Source of the DNA: Certhia americana
Taxonomy: Eukaryota > Chordata > Aves > Passeriformes > Certhiidae
NCBI GenBank assembly: GCA_018697195.1
Contig: CM031858.1
Coordinates: 104,691,406 to 104,755,405 of the forward strand
Direction of reading: 5' to 3'
Length of the DNA stretch: 64,000 nt
Under the pieces are notes generated by a model. The model ran no database searches and was not told where the DNA came from. It saw only the letters and a program-made list of their open reading frames with translations. Position numbers and translations under genes: made by a program. Every line of letters begins with the position of its first letter. Within the stretch, counting starts at the first letter, position 1. This document shows positions 1-12,400 of the stretch, one piece after another.

Positions 1-89
1 GTCTGAATAGTCTTTCCAGACTTTGAGGTATAAAATGCAGTTGTCATGTAAGTTTGGAAACACACTAATTTCTTTGCTACAACCATTTA

Positions 90-117
90 TATATATATAT
101 TAAAAAAAAAAAAAAAT
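90..117. repeat. (TA)n followed by an A-run
   Basis: A short TATATA tract runs into an A-run of about 14. It is a low-complexity tract in the intron 3' of NDC80 coding exon 14. Confidence 0.85.
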
Positions 118-318
118 TACATGGAAAGGAGTTCTGATATAGCAGACAAATATTCTAGCAAAATACTATTGAGGAGAAACATCTTTTGGTGGTTAACTTG
201 TGAAATTAATACACTGAGATGGATACATGCTCAAACAAGTTTATGTTACATTTAAGAGAATATCTTTATCCTTAAAAAACAAAATAAACAAGGCAAACAT
301 GGAAGTTATGAGTCTTAC

Positions 319-449
319 TGTCGTTGGAGATCATGCAATTCATTTGTAGCTTCACTGAGACCTTCATAGACACCACTCTCAAGTAACTGCTTATGCTTCT
401 TTAACGATTCCAGTTCATTTGCACATTTTTGCTCTTCCTCTTCTATCTC
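319..449 (-). CDS. NDC80: NDC80 coding exon 14 (last one in the window)
   Basis: This exon encodes residues 523-565 plus two bases ([18 protein letters not shown]...). The apparent TAA after CGA CAG is not a stop: it belongs to a GTAAGA donor, and the human protein continues about 76 residues further. The acceptor is CTATAG. Confidence 0.92.
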
Positions 450-3400
450 CTATAGTCGTAAGAGGAGAAAAAAATTTTATAGCTCAGAAATAATTTTTTT
501 TCTACTATTACCTGATCAAATCCTAGTGCTTGAATTCAAAATTCACACAAGTAACTCCAAGTTCAGAACTGAAAAAAAACCAAACCCAAGGACATCATTC
601 CCAAACCTAAAGTTTCAGCTGTTTTCTGTATCATCACCATCCCAGAATAAGCCTAACCATCTCTTTATTCCTTTAAAAGTATTTAAAGGCCTGTGTTGCA
701 GCCATTTTCCCTTCAGAGTTAAACTCCAAAAAGTGTTGTTCAGATAGTCTAAATAGCTTAGAAATGGCAGGCACATCATGAACAACTGTTTCTAGGTTAA
801 AAAAATATAACCGTATTTGATTAAGAAAATAGCTTTTTCTTTTTGTCTGAAAGAGAGCACAATTACAAGTAACCATCTCTTCAAGGAGAATGACACTATA
901 CAATCCACAAAACCAAAGAAAACTCTGCCATCAACTCAACATGCAATTCTAGTAGATTACTGAAATATCATCCTTCAAAAATAGTTTTAACACTTAAGAC
1001 TTACAAACAGCATTTTAAAAATTACAAGAGGAATTACATGACTATTTCTTATTATAAACATCTGGTGGCAACTGTGTGTTTTATGAGCTTAACTTTGGAG
1101 AAAAGCATATGCAAGAGCACAGATCAAAAGCTAAATTTCATGTGGTTCTGAAAAACATAAACTAAATTAATAGCCTTTAGCCAGCTCAGCAGGTATTAGC
1201 AGGCAAATAACCCTGTTTCATGGCTATAGCACAGGAGTTTGGATTTACAAAAGCATATATGGTAAACACTGGTTTAGTTCAAAGAACATTTCTCTGCAGG
1301 ACACCACAGCCCTATCAAAGCATTGTTGTCAGAGAAGTTGGGACATGCTAAAATAGCCACTGAGTTGTTAATGGAGAGGGCTATGTTTTGTTGCTCAACT
1401 GCAAGTGAGGGAAAGAATAAGGACTGCTCCTGTGCTGGGAAAGGAAGCTAAAGGAAGCAACAGTTTGAGATCATTAAAACAATTTAACATAATTTTGGCC
1501 AATCAATGCTTTCCTTAATTTTTATAGCAGCTGATTAAACTTGTTTACTAAAAACTGTAAATGTATTTATTATATACAAATTGATTAGACAAGGCAGATT
1601 CTGTCAATCCTAAAATCTACTTCAAGCACATGGTTGGAGACATCCTGAGGTCGAAATATTGCTGCTGCTTTTATTACTGGATGCAGTAATTTATGATTTA
1701 CAGTATCTGCTACAGTAGGACGCCAGATTCTCTTAAAAGAAAGTAAAAACTGATTCAATTAAGGTAGCAGTCAAATCACTTTTCTGAAAAGAATGAAAAA
1801 ATCCTGTAAGAGGAAGGGAAGCAGGCAAAGGCAGAAGCCCAAGCAAAAATGCAACCTAAAAACTTAGCTATAAATACAAAGATTAAGGATAAGGTATAAT
1901 TAAGGATACATTGTCATCAAGTTGTAACAAGTTCTACCTTCAGCTTCTGTTGGTAAAGATCATCTAGCTTTTCAGCTTCTTCTGTCAGCGTTTTTACACT
2001 GCGTTTCTTGTCCTCTAGCATTACATTCACCTAGGATATATGGCAGATATATAAGGAAATACGGTTCAAAAAGAATTACAACATATAAATCCATGCCATC
2101 ACAAACTATACCTGGTAACTCTGAAAAAATAATTAAACTAGGCTAGGCTGGGATGGCATTACCTTTCTTCGTAGCAGTCTGCATTATACTTTGTTTTGGA
2201 TAAGGGGCTGAAACAGTGTTTGTAACACACCAGTTTTGGCTACTGCTGAACAGTGCTAGCACAGCATTCTAAGGCTCTCTATCCCTCCCAGGGCCCCTGA
2301 ATAGGACAGGCAAGAGACTAGGAAGGTGCATAGCCAGGGCAGCTATGCCAAGAGCTATTCCATACCACATAACATCATACTCAGCAATAAAAACTGAGGT
2401 AAAGATAGAAGAAGGAGGAAAGAAAATTTTCCTCCTCTCAATCTATCTATCCCAATCCAAATATTGCTAGAAGTCTTCCTGATGACAATTTGTCAGTGAC
2501 GGTAAGCCACATGTTCAACTGAAATGGGCAACTTACTAAAAACAAGTATTTCCAATGCTTATGGTCAAATGTATGTAAGATACATAAACCTTAATTCAGG
2601 GTGTTATTTTTAATTTAAGGTTTTAATTAAATTTTAATTAAGGTAAACTTTAATTCACAATATTTCAACCAACAAAGACCCCAATTCTTAGGAAAACTTT
2701 CAGGTTCCATCACAAAGCAGTTTTCTCACAGCTTCTCCCCCTCTACCTGTCCTCAGAAAAACCCCAAGCAGTCCAAAAAACCAACCCACCACACCACACT
2801 TTACCCATGCAAAAGGTTGAATGAAAGCAGCAGATAAAGTTTTAGGGTTAGTATTTTAGTCCTAATCTTCATTAACCAACACACCTGTTCCAAAGTATCT
2901 TCCAAAGTCATTTTCCGTTGAGTAGCTTTACTAATTTCTTCCTCAGTCTCGTTGATGATCTCCATGAGGGGAGCCTGTAATATGCATACAAGAAGATCTG
3001 ACTAATGAAATTTACGTATGTGAACCAAGATGCTCCCCAGTACACCTTTTCCTTCCTGTTTTCTTTATTCTTCAATACCAAATTCCTTTCATATACTACA
3101 ATGTCATTACAGTGACTCATCACACAAGACTTTCAATGATATTTTATTGTGAGATTGAGAGACCTTTCCAGCATTTCCAAAAAACCACATTTTTTGTGAG
3201 TGGTAACTAAAGCTTCAGTGTTGACTCTACTTACCTTGATCTGAGTTCTGTATTTGACTAAGCAATTTGGTCCTGCCTCAGGATTAAACTGAATCTCAAA
3301 GTCGTGGCCTTTGGAATTCTCAGCACTTACTGGAATTAATTTCAGCTTTCGAGCCAGTTTATGATACTCTGCCAGTTGCATCTCAATCTGCTCAGAGGAG

Positions 3401-6400
3401 AAAAGGGCAGAAATTGTAGAAGAGATACAAGTGAAAAGCTTTGCAAGAAGTATTCATTACCTTAAACAAGTTCCTGAGTTGTTCTCTATAGACATGATTA
3501 CTTGTTAAATCAAGTATTCTAGAGCTGTATGTAATGCCAGTCCAGCAGTTTGCTGCATTAGGTACTGTTTTATGATTCTTTCAGAGTTTGCTCAGCCAGG
3601 TTTCTCATGGTATATGGCTGACACTCACTGGTTTCACCTGTGGTTTTCCACATTCATCTGCCATAATTTTTCCTGCCCCAAGTTTTTGAGAATTATCTGA
3701 TTAGGTACTAAAAACATGATGGAAAATAATAGTAAACCAATGATCAGTCATCATGTCAATATGCCTTCTCTCATTAGCTTTGATAGAAAATGCCACACAG
3801 CCACACACACTTATAACAAACTAACCTGAGCATGCCTCTAAACAAAGCTTATTAAATGCTCTAACTTCTACTTAATGAGTGCTATTTATATGCAAACATT
3901 AAAAGACCCAGGGTTTTTTTCCAGTTTTATGTGCTTCATACTTGCACAGGAGGATTCAAGTAAATACAAGTGTTTGATAAAGGGTAACCCTACCAAACAT
4001 ACTTGAAACTTTTTTCTTTAGTTCTCCAATTGGCAAAGAAGAAGCTTTTAAATCTCATCACTTACAGGACTATATGCTTTTATTCTGTTTGAAGGGATTG
4101 AACTTTGTCCTTGAAAGAGGTTACAACTTCTACACAAAGAACTAATCAGGCCCTAAATGCATGCAAAGCTATTGATTCAAATTCCCTAGTATATTTTAAC
4201 CAACAAAGATCCCAATTCTTAGAAAAACTTTTAGGTTCCATCACAATTAAAGCAGTTTTCTCACAGCTTCTCGCCCTCTCCCCTCTCTAGTTTTGCCTTA
4301 CTTCCTCGCTATGAAATATTAACATTAGCCTGCAATTTCTTGTGTTATCAAAGCAATAGCATGCTAATGTTATCAAAGCTCTTAATGCTATTGAAGTGAA
4401 AGCTGACAGTGATTCATTTTCTACCTACATCTCTTATGATGACAGAAAAACCCCCCACATTTTCATTAAGTGCAAGACAGAAAAAGGGAAAAAAAAAGAG
4501 AAACATTTTTCAGAAATATTGTAAACAGAAGCCATTCTTGTCACAGTTTTGCCTGGTTAGATATATGTATGGTGTTTTTAGATCATTTAGGAAAGAAATT
4601 ATCAAGACTCCAATTTTAAGCTTGCATGATGAAAACTAACAGCCACCTCCAAGAGTAATGGGGTTTTCACATACCGCCTCTTTATTCCTAGCGTATTTTA
4701 GCTCTTCATTCCACAGCTGATGTTCTTCTGCTTCCAGTTCCTTAGTCAGCTTGTTAATGGTTTGCTGCAGCTCATTTCTCTCGTGATTTATTCTCTCAAT
4801 GTCGGCAGCTGAGTACTTTTGGTTATCTAAGATGTGCCGGAGCCTGGCATTCTCCTGCTTCGTTGCTTCTACTTCCATTTCTAAGTTCACAAAATATTTG
4901 TGAAATGGACATAAAATACCAGCCTATATACATAAACCTCACCTCTGTATTTTATGAATAAATAACTTAATTATTATATATAATTACCATTTCATTACTC
5001 TAGTGTACAAAGAGCTATTAGACAAAAGAAAAAGTCTTTATTAGCAATCCGTTCTGGAAAGTTGATTTGTAGCATCCTCCTACTCCAGGTATATCATTCT
5101 GTCCTCAAGCTAAGAACTATAATTATTTGAAGACTATTTCTAGCTTCACTGTCCTGACTGTGATCAAGGTCTCCTTACCTGCTGTCTCAACTTCATCATT
5201 AATACTTTCCACTTTTTGATCAAGGATGGCTATATGAGATTCCAGATTAGCCAAGTAAGCCTGGTATTTCTGAACGTCTGCTTGAAGAGATGATTTCACA
5301 TTTCTTAGCGTTACTCTACGATCCTAGGAAGTGGATGAAAAGAACAACCACTCTTAGACGAATAGAAAATAATGACTTCACTTTCCAGACAAGACAGTAG
5401 AGTAATTGGTCAATAGCAATAGCACAAATATAACACTAAAAAACTTCAAAAAATTTTTATCTTTGTGACAGCTGAGTCAGTCAAGCACTTTTAAAATAAC
5501 AGCAAAGAAGGCTGAAAAGATTCTTGCATTTCAGCATTAAGTCTCTCATTTGCATCAGACACGGCATTTAGACAATTCTTACTACAGGTAGTTCACGACT
5601 TAACTATAATAATATATGGAGGGCAGATAAAAGTAGGGCATGGAAAGCCGGAAATAAACCCAGCACTTTTTGCACAGTTGGCAGGAGTCCTAATTTGCCA
5701 CCTGCACAGACACTAACCCATTTTTAAACTCATGATATATTAAAAGCAGAATCTAGCCTTTCAAGCAAAATATTTTCCATAAAATGTATTGCTACCACTG
5801 AATCCCATGCCTCATACCAACATATTTGGAAAAAGATAATGTTGAAATTCATATTAAAATAAGTGGTTCCAGTATTTTATTAATATTTTAGTCAATACAA
5901 GACCTTATTACCTGGAAATATCTGCGCATTATCAAACAAATAGTGACTGAAGACTCTACAGAAAAAGCCTTTTTCTACAATGGTATAGAGTCTGTAAACA
6001 CCTGGCCTAATTAAAATCTCAAAACACTGAAAATTTTCCATTTGCTATGCATCATAAGTATCTTCCATTCAGAAACCGTCAATAATACAAAATTCAACTG
6101 CACCATAAAAACAGAGACACAATTTACTAACCGGCTCACTTTCCTTTTCTTTTTCTAGTCTTGCAATCTCTTCTTGAAGTCTTTTGTTTTCAGCTGCTAA
6201 ACTTTCCATCTGGAATTGATCTATATTAAATAAATCCTCTGTGGGAGAGCAGAAAAGAGTGGGGTTACACAATAATCTTACTTAATATCACCACCTATTT
6301 TGAGTATCTGAACTTTAACCTCAGCACAGCAAATACCCATTACCTGGACAATTATTTTACACTAAAGAAATAACAAAAAACAACCAAGAAACTTACCAGA

Positions 6401-9400
6401 AAAAATCTTACATTAAAATGCAACCAGGCAAAACCCCCAAAACAAACAAGAAGAGAAATGGGTTTCTCAGTCCTCTTGTCCAAAAGAGTCCTCACACAAA
6501 GTCACACAAAGTCCAAGGGGTAAGGGTTTCTAAATTCTCATACAGCCCACGCCACATGAGAGTATAAAAGTCAGGACTACCTTGTGAAGCTAGAACAGAT
6601 CAAACTTATTTAACAACTTCTTTCCTATCCATATACTTCCTTGCTTCTTGAAACGTATTTGCCCTAACTCCACTTGGCCTTTGCCAAACAATGGGATGAT
6701 TATTTTTTCCTAATGCCCAGGAACAGTGTGGTAGCTTGTTTCCTCTCCAACTGATGGCTCCAGTTTGCAAACAAAGAGCCTTTAGTCTGGCTTTTCATAG
6801 GAGAGCAAAGAAAGTAAGAAATGTTTTTCTTACTTGTTTCCGCATTCTGTTTGTATTCCTGTAGGTGGTGAAATGAGTGAGTCAAAAAACCCAACAATTT
6901 TCCACCTCCCTGAAGATAAACACAAGTGCATGCTGAATCATATACAGGAATCCTCACAACAGAGTTTGTTTTCAGAGCTTTCAAAAGCTGAACTTTCTTA
7001 CTTGTCAGGTGTGCATCCTCTGAAAATATTTTTCTGTTGTTTTGTTAACTTTGCCAGACAGAAACAAGAGTCATCTGCATAGATGGAGTCCACACCTGAA
7101 GAACTGTATACAGGTTTTCTGTGACAAAGCTATTAAAAAAACACGTGACACAGCTACAGCTGATAGCAGATCATGACCTATCCATCAGTACTGCTAAAAT
7201 ATATATAAAAAAAGAGAGCATTAAGCTGAAGTTGAGCTTTAAGCTGAAGAAAGGTACTTTGGAATTTCAGATTCTCTGTCATTCAGATCACTTTCACTTG
7301 TAAACTGAACAAAGAGATGCTAGGAGAAAAGAAAACAGTACACAATTGAATACTTAATTAAAACTTGAAAACTTACTTAATTTTGACTGTACTTCAGCAT
7401 CCAACTCTTCAAAGGTATCTCTCCCTTTCATGAAAAGATCATAGCACTTCACACAGTAGTCCATGAAAAGCTGAAAACAATTTAAAAGTCTTTCATTTCA
7501 ACAATTCCAAGGCCTGTAAAATATCTAGATAGTCTAAAGCTGCTCAGTCAGTGGAATTAAAAAGACATCAACAATATCTTTCAATGCTTTGGTTGTACTT
7601 TTGTAAAATTAATTTTTCTTCCCTTTGAACATAGAATGTTAACAGATTATATTCAGACAGAGGAGGCACCTATAATTCACATTACAAAAGGTCTAGAAAT
7701 GCTGTATTTTTCTGGGATATTTAACGAGGAATGTAGGTACAATATTTAAGAATTTTTCATCTTGACACATATGATCCTCTCAGGTTAGTTTATGGAAACT
7801 GGAGATCTGTTTCCCAGACCTCTTCAGTAAATAGGACCATTAAAATTCAGATCTGCAGATGTCAAAGAACTAATCTAGAATTAAAGAAAAGTTACCCAAA
7901 AAGAATTTGCAAGACACTAAGTTACAGATGTTTCAGAAGCAATTACGCCAGTATTGTGAATTTTTTATCAGCATATATGCATAAATGTCAGGGTAGAAAA
8001 ATATTTTTAATTTTAAACGCATTTTTATTTGCCAACCATCAGGTTGTAACCTTAGTCCAAAGTTATGATTTTACTTGATTTTTACAATTTTCTAATTAAA
8101 TGTTTCAGCTTATAATGTGTCCCCTTCCAAACACCTGTTGTCAGTTAACTCTGAGTAGTACTAAATCTATGATAAATTAAAAAGAAAGCAATCTGTTGGA
8201 TTTTTGAGAGCCTGAATTACATTGCCACCCTATTTTGTGGCTCGGGAATAGAACGTTACAACCAAATTTCTGCATAGTAAACTGAGTAGATATTGGCAGA
8301 AGCCACTATATTTAGAATTAAGTCACTGTCTTTACACTGCACTGCTGTTAACCTCAGAAGTCTCAAGTGCTAAAGCAAAACATACCAGAAATTCTACCAA
8401 AACAATAAACAGCATAATGATCCCCTTTCTCCACAAAGGAGAACTGAAACAGTAGATATTTGGAGAATAAGGCAATTCTGTTTAACACCCCGTCTTCACC
8501 AATAGACTGGCCATGATACCTGCTCAGGAAATAGTTGATCAGGCTCTTTATGTAATGCTGCTCTACTTCCTAGAAAGCATTGTGAATATAAAAGGGAATA
8601 GAATCTATAAATATGTGACACAATAATCTAAACAGTATTTAAATTGTGTTGTTACAGCACGTGGCAAAATTCAGTTGAGCAATTCTGATTCTAATTTCCT
8701 TTTTATGGTACCTTGTTATGTACAATTCCATCATCTGTTTCTCCTCCCCAGCTCTGTCTGTCATCGAACGATGGTGCATTTTCCCTGATTGCATTGTACA
8801 GCTGAAAAGCAGAGGTGCACACGCAAAGCAAATGTGAAGACACCCATTAATTTTCATATTGGTTTCATGATAAGAAGCAGAGTAACACTGGATTAGGATT
8901 TCAGCAAGCAGGTTGGAATGAGCCTGTGTTGAGTTGACTAAACACACAGGTAAAGAGGTGTGAACTGGACAGTCAACACTGCCAAATTGTCCCATGTCTT
9001 TTCAGCAAAAGACAGGATTTTCATGGATGCTCAATTCAGCAGTGGTGAACTTCTGTCACAGATTCCAAATTTTGCTCAGATCTGAGCTGGCAGGAACAAG
9101 TTACCACTACTGAAAAACCTAAATAAACCAAACAAAATCAAAATTAAATAAAAACACCTCGCCCAAACACCTCCCCACTCTGTATAAGAATTACAGGACA
9201 TTTGAATCATTTCAATGGAAAATTCCATCCTTAGATTTCATATTTAGGAGAGAATGGCAGATGTCACAACATTTGCACTGAAGATACACGTTACAGTCAG
9301 TGATTATACCCATTAACTTTTCATGTTTAACGTATGTATAAGTCTGCATTTCCCCATTGTTTTTTATACGTGAATTTACTCAGTGCATACATTTAAAGAA

Positions 9401-12400
9401 AAAAATTATCACAATATAACATGAAAAGCTCACTTTAAAAGTTACTAAAACATTAGGCTAAAGGTCAGGTCCCAGATGACAGCTAAGAACACCCAGCTTT
9501 TTCTTTACATATATGTTGGAGAAAATATTTACTAGATCTGTATTAAAACTAACATTCCAGCCTGGAAAGTGGAAATATTTATCTAAAGACAAACGTTACC
9601 TTGACACAATCAATTAACCAAACCAAAGCTGCCACAATCTGAGGCCAGGTGTGTGGTGCACCCACGGTGTACATGGAGCTTTTTGACAGAGGAAAGGGGT
9701 ACCTATAAGGCCAAAGAAGAGACATTTTTAATAGCTGTGATGAAACTGTGGCAAACAGTGATGAAAACAAACCAGCACATTTTGAAACTAAAGCAGCACA
9801 TTTTATATGTAGATGAAGGCACAGAATGAAGAGCAAACTCAATTGTACTTTATACTGTACTTCAAAGGAAATAAGTCAAGCTATTTTATTATTTTATTAT
9901 ACTAATTATTATGGGTTTCTTATTTTGTGATTAACAGAACATCTTGGTTGGTTTGAAAAGGACCCCTAAAGATCAACAAATCCAACTCCCTGCTCCTCAC
10001 AGGACTGCCTAAAACTGAAGCGTATGCTCAAGAGTGTCATCCAGATGCTCCTTGAACTCCCCAAACTTTAAGTGAGTTGTCAGAATTAGTAATTTTATCC
10101 AGAATTACACTCTTGGTGCAGCAGAGTGTAATCCTTTTCAACATTTCAAGCTAGCTCAGCAGTTTCAAATATTACAGATTAAACCAAAATTTTATTAAAA
10201 TGCTGAGAAGTGAACAAAACAGATTTACACCTATATATAAGGAGCCCTGGCACTTTCACACCATCGTGGGTTCAAATCTACAGGAGTAAAGTACACTTTT
10301 TTTTTAACGAGACTGAAAATTCACAATTATCAACGGACAGAGGACTTTCTTTCTCAGAAATCCTCAGGGCATTAATGATTTCAAAGACTGAACAAATTCA
10401 GCAATAAACCACTCAGCTACTTAGTGGGGTTTTTTGACCTCAACAGTCATTTTTGTTATTTGAAAAATTGCAGAAAAACTTATTTTAAAACAAATAAACT
10501 TGATCCAAAATTCTGGAAATTCTAACAGAATGAACAGAAAGGTCTGTAAAAGAAAATTGTATGTTGTCTTGCACAGTTTTATACAAATGATCAATTAAAT
10601 TTTACATTACAAAGCAAGATTGCAAGAGATTACAGTCCTGCAAGTTCAAATATAAAATGTATAGTAGATGCTGAAAATCAGAGAGTAAACCTAGAGCTAA
10701 ACAAAAATGAAACCAAACAATTACAACATTTTACTTTTAGAGTCTCATCTGAATAAAGATACCTATCCATTCTCCCCAGCTATCAATGCAGATTTCTTAG
10801 CTTTTAAATTTCTAGCCATAGCACATCTATTCAGCCCAGGAGACTAACAATAATCATCTTACCCAAGGTCTTTAAAAACTTTGGGAATTTCCTCTTCGAA
10901 TTTTGAGTCAGGCAGCTCATAAGAAGGGCAGAGGAATCTATAGATAAAGGTGAAGATCTTTAAAAAGTCCTTAACTGATGGAGATTGTAGCGATTTCATG
11001 GAAACATTGTGGGCATAAGCATTCTCAACCAGGAACTGTGCAAAAGAAACATAAAAGTTGAAAACAAGAGAAATAACCATTTTGATTAGCACATTTTACA
11101 CCTCATAGCATACACGCAGAGTAAGTTAGTATGTTACCTCACAAAGCTTCTTGATACACTGCTGGATGAATGCCTTATCATGAAGGGGCCTGGGATCCTT
11201 TATCTTTTCTGTCCCGAACACACCGAACTGGCTGCTGCGTGACCCTCCAGCCCCACTTGCTCTAAGGACAGACAATAAATACAGGTCTTGTGACAGTACA
11301 TGGAAAGAACTCCCTTCACATGTAAGTCACAACAATTGCTATTTTTATGTTTTCTTTGCATTTGTTATACAAAGTGATACTTGAAATTTTCTCTTCATTT
11401 AAGGTGATTGGAAAAACATTTTCAGCCTCGAAGCCACAATGCCAGATGTACAACAAAGGGATTACTGCATCCTAGATGAATACTTTCTTAATTTTATTGA
11501 AAGAAATAAACTTTTAGAGAGCAGAAAAGTACCCCAAAGATGAAGAAAAAATCATGTTGGTGATTGTAAATAAACACTAAAATATTTAAGGAATATTTAA
11601 AAGGAAAAGACCCCTGAAAAACAGGGATCCTATGAAAGAAGATGCCCACAACACAAAGTCATGAGCTAAGCAGAAGGATTATAGATTTTTGGAAGGTTTG
11701 TATCTTAGAGAGAAGAAATTAACACAGTATACTTCAGATGTCATTCTTCCTTAAAGAGGAAAATGTACTGAGATATTCTTAAGGTCTGCAGTGTACATTG
11801 TTCCCAAAAGGAAAAAAATAACCAGTTCCCAAAGCAATTCCTGCTCCACAGGAATTGATCAATTGACCAAGGACTGGAGGAAGGCAGACTGAAGGTCTGT
11901 TTGCCTCACATCCATTATTCCCTATAATGAAAATCTGTCAAGAAAGAAAAATTCCAAAATTACAGAGGACCATGTTTTTTTTAATTTACAGTGCAGAGAA
12001 TGAAATCTATCTATACCTATTTCCAAAACAGCTGACTTTTCTTTCTGAAGCTCCAGAAGTAGGTTTGCTCATGCTCAGCTTCCCAAAGGTGCTTCTGTCC
12101 TTCCTGAGGAATAGAGAGAAGGATTCAAGTAACTATTTCTACCAATTTATCTTTTGCTCATACAAGAACTATACATGCATTCACATACTCCTAAGCACAG
12201 CCATCACAGCTGTGATGTAATGAGCCAAAACAAAAAGGTTTGTGTACAAAAAATTTTTGCAAAACTGGAGCACTTGTGCAAACAAGTAAGAAGCCTCCTT
12301 CTCACTGTTTCAATGTTTTTTCTCAGTTGCTACTCACACACTCAAACAAAAATCTCTTCAGATTTAGTTTTATATATTTATTTTTAGCAATCTGACCAGC

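Noticed and set aside
314..318. TAA directly after CGA CAG in the last NDC80 exon, taken as the stop codon
   Set aside because: It is part of a GTAAGA donor, and the human protein continues for about 76 residues after this point.
3388..3390. CAG included at the 5' end of NDC80 exon 11
   Set aside because: It would add a Gln not present in the family. The later AG gives the conserved KEA-IEMQL junction.
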